Assembly (NCBI GenBank): GCA_024277575.1
Contig: JAJRUX010000214.1
Coordinates: forward strand, 1 to 47,729
Reading direction: 5' to 3'
Length of the DNA: 47,729 nt
Origin: Gammaproteobacteria bacterium
GTDB lineage: Bacteria > Pseudomonadota > Gammaproteobacteria > Thiohalospirales > Thiohalospiraceae
Shown here piece after piece: positions 40,732 through 47,729 of this stretch (the stretch's first letter is position 1; the number at the start of each line of letters is the position of its first letter). Under the pieces are notes generated by a model. That model did no database searches. It had not been told where the DNA came from and was given only the letters and a program-made list of their open reading frames with translations. The position numbers and the translations under genes were made by a program.

Positions 40732-41015
40732 AAATATTTCGGATCATGCTGTTTACTACCGCAATAGCTGTCAGTGCGGCAACTGGAGCGTGTGGAATGG
40801 ACAGTTCAATCCAGCAGGTCAAGGAGCAGCATACGGCGGAGCTGATGGCGATGTCCGGCGTGGTATCCGTGGGGCTTGGCAAAAGCAAAAGTGGCAAACC
40901 GGCCATTATTGTCGGAGTGGAAACAGACAGTGAGGAAATTATCTCTGCTATTCCAGACAAGCTTGAAGGGTATCCGGTTGAGGTGCAGGTGATGGGCGGG
41001 ATATCTGCACAATAA
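40728..41015 (+). CDS. small exported protein resembling the N-terminal module of the adjacent protease
   Basis: GTGA overlap with the protease stop; signal peptide MKIFRIMLFTTAIAVSAATGACG; GVVSVGLGKSKSGKPAIIVGVETDSEEIISAIPDKLEGYPVEVQVMGGI aligns by eye to the protease N-terminus. Confidence 0.75.
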   Translation: MKIFRIMLFTTAIAVSAATGACGMDSSIQQVKEQHTAELMAMSGVVSVGLGKSKSGKPAIIVGVETDSEEIISAIPDKLEGYPVEVQVMGGISAQ

Positions 41016-41163
41016 ATAAATGTTGTCTGGCTTGTAACAACGCTAAATCATCCGTCAACGGCAAGCCCTGCATATGGTAAATTTACTACAATACTAATAC
41101 CCCTCCATTGGCTGAGTTGCGCAACATAAAAAACAGCCTTTTTCATATTGTGTAGAGGAAATT

Positions 41164-42831
41164 ATGGTAATGAGAACCCAACGAGCTATCCTGACTTTTG
41201 CGCTGATTATCGCGGTATTGATTGTTTTGTTTCCAGGAAGTGGATCTGCTGCCGGTTATGCTCACGACGGGAAACTGCTTCCCGCGCTTGGTGCCAGTGG
41301 AGCAAATTTTGGTCAGGCTGTGGCGATTGATGGTGTTATCGCGGTGGTTGCCGCACCGGGTGAAAATTCCGGTCAGGGGGCGGTTCATGTATTTGAGCGG
41401 TTGGATTCAGGATGGCAGCACAGAGCCAGGTTGACAGCGTCTGATGGCGCTTCGGGTGATCTGTTTGGAGGCTCTGTTGCAATCAGTGGTGATATTGTTG
41501 TCGTAGGGAGTGCAACGGATGACAACAGCGGCGGGGCGGATGCCGGTACGGTCTACCTGTTTGTCAAACCGGCAAGTGGCTGGGCGGACATGACTGAATC
41601 CAGGCAGCTGTTTGCGAGTGATGCAGCGGCAAACCATACGTTCGGTAGCGCCGTAGCCATCACAGGGACGACGCTTGTTGTTGGTGCTTCCGGTCATGAA
41701 AATGGCGATGTTTTTCCTGGGGCGGTCTATATATTTGAGGGCTCGGACACAAACTGGAATCAGTCAGCCAGGCTGACTGCTTCGGATGGTAGCAACGGTG
41801 ATCTGTTCGGTTTCTCTCTGGATATGGATGGCAATACGGTTGTTGTTGGCGCCTATGGAAAGGAGCAGAAAAAGGGGGCTGCGTATGTTTTTGAAAAGCC
41901 GGCTTCTGGCTGGGCTGATGCCACCGAAAGCAATATCCTGACAGCGCAGGATCGCTCTGTTGGAGATCAGTTTGGCTTTGACCTGGCCATTGATGGCGGA
42001 CGTGTTATTGTCGGGGCGGACGGGGATGATGATTCCGGAGCGGATGCCGGGGCGGTTTATCTGTTTTCCGGCGCTGACTGGAGTGTGCAGGAAAAGCATG
42101 TTCCCACTGATGGGTTTGCTGACCAGGGCTTCGGTTATGCAGTGGATATTTTTAACGACACAGCGGTAGTGGGTGCTTTGCTTGATGATGACAAGGGGCA
42201 GAACTCCGGTTCGGTCTACGTGTACGGGCTTTCTTCCGGGATGCTGGCATATCAGGAAAAATTGCTTGCTCCTGATGGTGGTGCGGAAGATCGATTCGGC
42301 AGTTCGGTGGCGATGACAGATAGCAGCGTTATCGCAGGTGCATACCGGGATACTGTCGGTGGGCAACTGGCCAGCGGTTCTGCGTATGTATTTAGTCAAG
42401 CTGTTGATTCAAATGCACCACCCCAGGCACAGAATGACAGTTTTGAAACGGAAGAGGATACCCCTGTAACGATAACCGACGTACTTGCCAATGATACCGA
42501 TCCGGATGGTGATACTTTGAGTATCAGTCTGGTGGATTCCAGTTCGGCGCAGAGCGGGACGGTAGTAGATAACGGCAATGGTACATTTACCTATACGCCC
42601 CCTGCCGGTTATACGGGTAGTGACAGCTTTAACTACTCCATCAGTGATGGCAACGGAGGTGAAGCTCAGGCAACCGTTCTTATTACGGTGAAGCCAGCTG
42701 GTACAACCACCGATGAAGGTGATGGTAGTAGTGGCGGCGGCGGAACTATAACCCCCTGGTTGCTGTTGTTAATGGCTGGTTTTTATCAGCTTCTTTTCCG
42801 TAGAAAACGGTGGGTTGCTGGACAGCAATAA
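41164..42831 (+). CDS. FG-GAP repeat / cadherin-like (tandem-95-type) surface protein with GlyGly-CTERM-like tail
   Basis: Repeats of ASDGASGDLFGGSVAISGDIVVVGS...GTVYLF; NDSFETEEDTPVTITDVLANDTDPDGDTLSISLVDSS...TYTPPAGYTGSDSFNYSISDGNGG; C-terminal GDGSSGGGGTITPWLLLLMAGFYQLLFRRKR. Confidence 0.88.
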   Translation: MVMRTQRAILTFALIIAVLIVLFPGSGSAAGYAHDGKLLPALGASGANFGQAVAIDGVIAVVAAPGENSGQGAVHVFERLDSGWQHRARLTASDGASGDLFGGSVAISGDIVVVGSATDDNSGGADAGTVYLFVKPASGWADMTESRQLFASDAAANHTFGSAVAITGTTLVVGASGHENGDVFPGAVYIFEGSDTNWNQSARLTASDGSNGDLFGFSLDMDGNTVVVGAYGKEQKKGAAYVFEKPASGWADATESNILTAQDRSVGDQFGFDLAIDGGRVIVGADGDDDSGADAGAVYLFSGADWSVQEKHVPTDGFADQGFGYAVDIFNDTAVVGALLDDDKGQNSGSVYVYGLSSGMLAYQEKLLAPDGGAEDRFGSSVAMTDSSVIAGAYRDTVGGQLASGSAYVFSQAVDSNAPPQAQNDSFETEEDTPVTITDVLANDTDPDGDTLSISLVDSSSAQSGTVVDNGNGTFTYTPPAGYTGSDSFNYSISDGNGGEAQATVLITVKPAGTTTDEGDGSSGGGGTITPWLLLLMAGFYQLLFRRKRWVAGQQ

Positions 42832-42865
42832 CCCCCCGGAATTTCGGGCACAAGGTAGAAAAAAT

Positions 42866-42906
42866 CTGCCTTCGGGGAAAAACCACCGAGTGTTCTCCGA
42901 AGGCAG
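42866..42906 (+). terminator. hairpin/terminator downstream of the FG-GAP gene
   Basis: CTGCCTTCGG (from 42866) pairs with CCGAAGGCAG (42897-42906); poor U-tract (CTTAAAA). Confidence 0.55.
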
Positions 42907-43041
42907 GCTTAAAATAGAACAATATTTTCTGGAAACGGCCTTTCTCCATCTCCATTCGCACGATAGTCAGCTACAGAGCACTCTGTTCCAAGTTCCCCTT
43001 TCAGGGAGCACCGGAATATTGGCGCGGTTTCGCCAGCCCGC

Positions 43042-43047
43042 GTATAA
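43042..43047 (+). promoter_or_regulatory. possible -10 of the ndk promoter
   Basis: TATAAT located 46 nt upstream of the ndk ATG; -35 not clear. Confidence 0.4.
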
Positions 43048-43092
43048 TTGCGCGTTTATCCTGTTTAATAATACTGGAACTACGGAGTAACC

Positions 43093-43524
43093 ATGGCAGT
43101 CGAACGTACAATTTCCATCATCAAGCCTGACGCAGTTGCCAAAAATGTCATCGGCGAGATCTATTCCCGTTTTGAAAAGGCCGGCCTGAAGATTGTTGCC
43201 GCCAGGATGATGCATCTCAGCAAGGAGCAGGCAGAGGGCTTTTATGCGGTTCACAAGGAGCGTCCCTTTTTCAATGATCTGGTCAGTTTCATGACTTCCG
43301 GGCCGGTTATGGTGCAGGTCCTCGAAGGGGAGAACGCCATTGCCAAAAACCGGGAGGTGATGGGGGCGACCAATCCTGCTGATGCGGCTCCCGGGACGAT
43401 TCGTGCGGATTTCGCCGAGTCTATCGATGAGAATGCGGTACACGGTTCGGATGCGCCTGAAACCGCTGCGGTTGAGATCAGCTATTTCTTCAAAGCTGAA
43501 GAGATCTGCCCGCGCACCCGGTAG
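43093..43524 (+). CDS. ndk: nucleoside-diphosphate kinase
   Basis: [42 protein letters not shown]...[30 protein letters not shown]. Confidence 0.98.
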   Translation: MAVERTISIIKPDAVAKNVIGEIYSRFEKAGLKIVAARMMHLSKEQAEGFYAVHKERPFFNDLVSFMTSGPVMVQVLEGENAIAKNREVMGATNPADAAPGTIRADFAESIDENAVHGSDAPETAAVEISYFFKAEEICPRTR

Positions 43525-43532
43525 GATTTGCG

Positions 43533-44636
43533 ATGGCGGTCAGGCAGGAAAAGGTGAATCTGTTGGGGCTTACCCGGCAAGGGCTGGAGGGTTTTTTCGT
43601 CTCAATCGGCGAAAAACCGTTTCGCGCCAGTCAGGTGCTGAAATGGATTCATCAGTTCGGTGTTGCTGACTTCGAAGCCATGACCAACATCAGCAAGGTG
43701 CTGCGGAGCCGACTGCAGGAACTGGCGGAGATCAGGGCACCGCAGATCCTCATGCAGCAACACTCCCGTGACGGCACCCGCAAATGGTTGCTGAAAGTGG
43801 ACGGTGGCAACAGCGTGGAGATGGTGTTCATCCCTGAAAAGGATCGCGGTACCCTGTGTGTCTCCAGCCAGGTTGGTTGTGCGCTGGACTGTACCTTCTG
43901 CTCCACCGCACGGCAGGGATTCAACCGTAACCTGAGTGCGGCCGAGATTATCGGTCAGCTCTGGATGGCCAGCCAGGCGCTGGGCCGGGACCCTCGTGGC
44001 GAGCGTATTATCTCCAACGTGGTGTTGATGGGTATGGGTGAGCCGCTGCTTAACTTCGATAACGTTGTGGCGGCCATGGATCTGATGATGGATGATCTGG
44101 CCTGGGGACTCTCCAAGCGGCGGGTGACCATCAGTACCGCCGGAGTTGTTCCCGCTCTGAAGCGGCTCAAGGAGGTCAGTGATGCGAGTCTTGCCGTATC
44201 ACTGCACGCTCCGGATGACGCCTTGCGCGACCAGTTGGTGCCGCTCAACAGGAAGTATCCCATTGCCGTGTTGCTTGATGCATGTCGTGAATATATCGCG
44301 GGAGAGAGCAAACGGGTGGTTACCTTCGAGTATGTGATGCTGAAGGGCATAAATGACAGTGCGGAACAGGCGCGTAAACTGGCGCGGTTGCTCGACAGTG
44401 TGCCCTCCAAGGTGAATCTGATCCCGTTCAATCCATTTTCGGAAAGCCGTTACCGGCGCCCACCCCAGGAGGTGATCGATCGTTTCGCGTCCATTCTGCA
44501 GGACAAGGGTATCGTTACCATTACACGTCGTACCCGCGGAGGTGATATTGATGCCGCTTGCGGTCAACTGGTTGGACAGGTGCAGGATCGAACCCGGCGC
44601 AGCTGTAGCACCATGATAATCAAGGAGGCTTGTTGA
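43533..44636 (+). CDS. rlmN: 23S rRNA (adenine2503-C2)/tRNA methyltransferase RlmN (radical SAM)
   Basis: [39 protein letters not shown]...[17 protein letters not shown]...[16 protein letters not shown]. Confidence 0.97.
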   Translation: MAVRQEKVNLLGLTRQGLEGFFVSIGEKPFRASQVLKWIHQFGVADFEAMTNISKVLRSRLQELAEIRAPQILMQQHSRDGTRKWLLKVDGGNSVEMVFIPEKDRGTLCVSSQVGCALDCTFCSTARQGFNRNLSAAEIIGQLWMASQALGRDPRGERIISNVVLMGMGEPLLNFDNVVAAMDLMMDDLAWGLSKRRVTISTAGVVPALKRLKEVSDASLAVSLHAPDDALRDQLVPLNRKYPIAVLLDACREYIAGESKRVVTFEYVMLKGINDSAEQARKLARLLDSVPSKVNLIPFNPFSESRYRRPPQEVIDRFASILQDKGIVTITRRTRGGDIDAACGQLVGQVQDRTRRSCSTMIIKEAC

Positions 44637-45406
44637 TGTGGTTCCGATTCAGGTTAGGGGTAATTCTTCTCGTTATAGGGTTGGTAGGCTGTGCCAGTTC
44701 ACCGAGCGACAATATTCGTTCCGAATCGGCCTTGTCGGCTACCACAGCGGCTGAGGCGAATGCCAATCTGGGGCTTGGTTATATGCGCCAGGGCAACTAT
44801 AGTGAGGCGTTGGCCAAGCTGGAACGCGCCTTGCTGCAGAATCCAAAACTTGCCCGTGCCCATCACTACATCGCCGAGTTGTACAATCGTCTGAATGAGG
44901 AACAGTTGGCAGACAAACACTATGCAAGGGCGCTGAAGCTGGATCCGCGCGATGCAGCGGCGCATAACAATTATGGTGCCTTTCTGTGTGCGCAGGGACG
45001 CTATGGTGAGGCTGAACCCCATTTTCTGGCGGCGGTGCGCAACCCTCTCTATATCGGGCGCGCAGAAACTTACGAAAATGCGGCACTGTGCGCCTCGCAG
45101 GCAGGAGATGATATCAAGGCGGAAGGGTATCTTCATGCTGCGCTGGAACTAAATCCCCGGCTGCCGAAGTCACTCTACCGGCTGGCGGAGATCAACTACC
45201 AGCAACAGCGCTACCTTCCGGCCCGCGCCTATCTGCAGCGTTATGAAGCCGTGGCTGCACCTGCAGCAGAGAGCCTGTGGCTGGGTTTCCGGATTGAAAA
45301 GCAGAGTGGGAATGAAGAGGCGGCGGCAGAGTATGCGAGGCAGCTTGAACAATCCTGGCCCGCTTATGCTCCGTGGCGGCAGTACCAGAACGACGGAAAA
45401 CTCTGA
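44636..45406 (+). CDS. pilW: type IV pilus biogenesis/stability lipoprotein PilW (TPR)
   Basis: Lipobox LVGCAS; TPRs [58 protein letters not shown]; rlmN-pilW synteny. Confidence 0.9.
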   Translation: MWFRFRLGVILLVIGLVGCASSPSDNIRSESALSATTAAEANANLGLGYMRQGNYSEALAKLERALLQNPKLARAHHYIAELYNRLNEEQLADKHYARALKLDPRDAAAHNNYGAFLCAQGRYGEAEPHFLAAVRNPLYIGRAETYENAALCASQAGDDIKAEGYLHAALELNPRLPKSLYRLAEINYQQQRYLPARAYLQRYEAVAAPAAESLWLGFRIEKQSGNEEAAAEYARQLEQSWPAYAPWRQYQNDGKL

Positions 45407-45417
45407 AGGAGCCGGCG

Positions 45418-46707
45418 TTGTCCAGAAACATCCAGGCCGTCCGGGGGATGAACGACATCCTTCCCGATCAAACACCGTACTGGCAGTACCTGGAAAGGGT
45501 ATGGCAGGAGATCCTGTCTGCCTGGGGTTACCGGGAGATTCGACTACCCATCCTGGAAAAGACCGAATTATTCAAGCGCTCCATTGGTGAAGTGACCGAC
45601 ATTGTCGAGAAGGAGATGTACACATTCACCGACCGGAATGGTGACAGCCTGACCCTGCGCCCCGAAGGAACCGCCGGCTGCGTGCGCGCCGGGATTGAGC
45701 ATGGCCTGCTCTATAACCAGGTTCAGCGTTTGTGGTATCAGGGGCCGATGTTTCGTCACGAACGGCCCCAGAAAGGGCGTTACCGTCAGTTTCATCAGCT
45801 CGGAGTCGAGGCGTTTGGCATGGCCGGTCCGGATATCGATGCCGAACTCATCCTGCTGAGCGCCCGCATCCTTGAGCGGATTGGTCTGGCGGATACAACG
45901 GTTCTGCAGATAAACTCCCTGGGCAGCCCGGAGTCCCGGAGCAGTTACAGGGAGCTGCTGGTGGACTATTTTTCTGGCCATCTGGATGAGCTGGATGAAG
46001 ACAGCCGGCGCCGCCTGCACAGCAACCCGTTACGGATTCTGGACAGCAAGAACCCCCGAATGCAGGTGCTTGTGGAACAGGCTCCTCGTCTGATGGAGCA
46101 TCTGGATAGCGAATCGCGGGAACATTTTCAGCGCCTGCTTGCCTATCTGGACGATGCCGGCGTGAGTTACCAGGTCAATCCGCGCCTGGTGCGTGGGCTG
46201 GACTACTACAGCAAAACGGTGTTTGAGTGGGTGACCGATCAGCTTGGAGCGCAAGGGACGGTATGTGCCGGTGGCCGTTTTGATTCTCTGGTCGGCCAGT
46301 TGGGAGGAAAGCCTACGCCGGCGGCGGGGTTTGCCATCGGTATGGAGCGTCTGGTCGCGCTGTTGATGGATGTTGGTCGGCAGATCAACATGACTGAACC
46401 GCAGGTCTACATGGTTGTTGTCGGGGAAGCAGCTGAACGGCAGGGTATGCTGATAGCCGGGCAGCTGCGCAATATATTGCCCGGGCTGCGGTTGCAGCTC
46501 AACTGCGGTGGCGGAAGCTTCAAGAGTCAGCTCAAACGGGCTGACAAAAGCGGTGCCGAGTTGGCGTTGATCCTGGGTGAAAACGAACTGGCGGAAAACC
46601 GTGTTGCTGTCAAACCGCTGCGCAGTGGTGGTGAGCAGTTGATGCTGGAGCGTGACCAGATAAGCGAATATCTGGAAACGAAATTTTCGCAGAATAAGCG
46701 GAGTTGA
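45418..46707 (+). CDS. hisS: histidyl-tRNA synthetase (probable TTG start)
   Basis: [31 protein letters not shown]...[16 protein letters not shown]...[21 protein letters not shown] upstream of TTG 45418. Confidence 0.95.
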   Translation: MSRNIQAVRGMNDILPDQTPYWQYLERVWQEILSAWGYREIRLPILEKTELFKRSIGEVTDIVEKEMYTFTDRNGDSLTLRPEGTAGCVRAGIEHGLLYNQVQRLWYQGPMFRHERPQKGRYRQFHQLGVEAFGMAGPDIDAELILLSARILERIGLADTTVLQINSLGSPESRSSYRELLVDYFSGHLDELDEDSRRRLHSNPLRILDSKNPRMQVLVEQAPRLMEHLDSESREHFQRLLAYLDDAGVSYQVNPRLVRGLDYYSKTVFEWVTDQLGAQGTVCAGGRFDSLVGQLGGKPTPAAGFAIGMERLVALLMDVGRQINMTEPQVYMVVVGEAAERQGMLIAGQLRNILPGLRLQLNCGGGSFKSQLKRADKSGAELALILGENELAENRVAVKPLRSGGEQLMLERDQISEYLETKFSQNKRS

Positions 46708-46741
46708 TTTTGAATTTGCAATGTAGATTCTGGAGGTAATA

Positions 46742-47380
46742 GTGGATCAGACCGAAGAAGAACAGCTGGAACGGCTCAAGGAGTGGTGGAACAAGAATGG
46801 CAAATTTGTGATTGCCGGGCTGGTGGTTGGTCTGGCAGCCGTGGTTGGCACACGGATGTGGACTGATGCCCGAAACAGTGCAGCAGAGGCTGCTTCACAA
46901 CAGTATGAGCAGTTGCTGGGGCTGGTTGAGCAGGGCGATTCTGCCCAGGCTGAACAGGTAGCCGGTACCCTGTTTACCGAATACAGCGGCACGCCCTACG
47001 CATCCCTTGCCAAGCTGATGCTGGCCAGGCTCAAGGTGGAGCAGGATGATCTTGTTGCCGCCGCGACCTTTCTGCGTCAGGTGATGGACAATGCCAAACA
47101 GGAGGAGATTCGCCAGATCGCCCGTTTGCGGCTGGCGCGTGTTCTGCTTGCTGATGGAAAGGCGGATGATGCATTGTCAGTTATTGAAGGTGCTGGTTCT
47201 ACGGTTGTCCAGGCAGATTCCGAGATTATCAAGGGGGATATCTTTCTGGCCCAAGGCAAACCTGCTGAGGCTCGCGCTGCTTATGAGCGAGCGATGGCAC
47301 TGGGGGCTGAAAACCGGCGCCTGCTGCAGATGAAACTGGATGATCTGGCTATGGCCTCCGGGGATGAGGCTGTCCAGTGA
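46742..47380 (+). CDS. yfgM: YfgM-like ancillary SecYEG translocon subunit (GTG start)
   Basis: TEEEQLERLKEWWNKNGKFVIAGLVVGLAAVVGTRMW..., located between hisS and bamB. Confidence 0.92.
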   Translation: MDQTEEEQLERLKEWWNKNGKFVIAGLVVGLAAVVGTRMWTDARNSAAEAASQQYEQLLGLVEQGDSAQAEQVAGTLFTEYSGTPYASLAKLMLARLKVEQDDLVAAATFLRQVMDNAKQEEIRQIARLRLARVLLADGKADDALSVIEGAGSTVVQADSEIIKGDIFLAQGKPAEARAAYERAMALGAENRRLLQMKLDDLAMASGDEAVQ

Positions 47381-47402
47381 TCCGTCTGTACAGGAGCGGT
47401 TT

Positions 47403-47729
47403 ATGAGCAGGTTTTTCCGGATAGTCGGGGGCCGCTTTCCCCGGCCGCAGTTCGCCTTTCTGGTGTGTTGCGCTGCGGTTGTTCTGCTCTCCGGTTGCGG
47501 ATCGGCACCAGTCGAGCCTCCGGCTGCGCTGGTGGAGTTCAAGCCGGAACTCACGGTTAAAACCGTATGGAGTACACAGGTTGGTCATGGTGTGGACAAG
47601 GAGGATCTGCGTTTGACTCCCCGTCTCGCTGGTGACATCCTCTATGTCAATGATTACAAAGGGACTGTTGTATCGCTGCAGGCCGATAGCGGAAAGCAGC
47701 GCTGGGAAATTGATCTCGATGAGTCTCTG
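47403..47729 (+). CDS. bamB: outer-membrane assembly factor BamB, 3'-truncated by window edge
   Basis: Lipoprotein signal ...VVLLSGCGS; VKTVWSTQVGHGVDKEDLRLTPRLAGDILYVNDYKGTVVSLQADSGKQRWEIDLDESL (PQQ-like propeller). Confidence 0.93.
   Translation, partial: MSRFFRIVGGRFPRPQFAFLVCCAAVVLLSGCGSAPVEPPAALVEFKPELTVKTVWSTQVGHGVDKEDLRLTPRLAGDILYVNDYKGTVVSLQADSGKQRWEIDLDESL

Overview
This window looks like a chromosomal segment from a gammaproteobacterium. It is densely coding, mostly on the + strand, with no rRNA, tRNA, CRISPR array or intact transposase seen. Housekeeping blocks: acpS(partial)-lolA-rarA; crcB-DUF190-(frameshifted small membrane protein)-serS; leuC/leuD/leuB-asd-fimV-ecfT-like-truA-miaA-hfq-hflX-hflK-hflC-DUF2065-hisZ-purA; pgaABCD; oxyR / Prx-Grx hybrid / DUF302 / ttcA; ndk-rlmN-pilW-hisS-yfgM-bamB(partial). 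Accessory or less understood parts: (1) a small Cys-containing protein + N-formylglutamate-amidohydrolase-like + DUF1704 'QEGLA' zincin + GshB-like ATP-grasp cassette (7198-11237), which could plausibly add and remove amino acids on a peptide or protein; (2) a NAL1-like serine protease translationally coupled to a small exported protein resembling the protease's own N-terminal module, followed by an FG-GAP/cadherin-like protein with a GlyGly-CTERM-like tail; (3) a 336-bp MITE-like element with 17-bp terminal inverted repeats and a 5-bp target duplication inserted just upstream of leuD; (4) a long AT-rich leader upstream of pgaABCD with a large palindrome, a 23-nt repeat shared with the fimV downstream region, and a perfect 10-bp inverted repeat; (5) two separate frameshifts (pcm and a small membrane protein), each repairable by one base in a 4-nt homopolymer. 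All calls come from reading the sequence and ORF translations; no database search was run.
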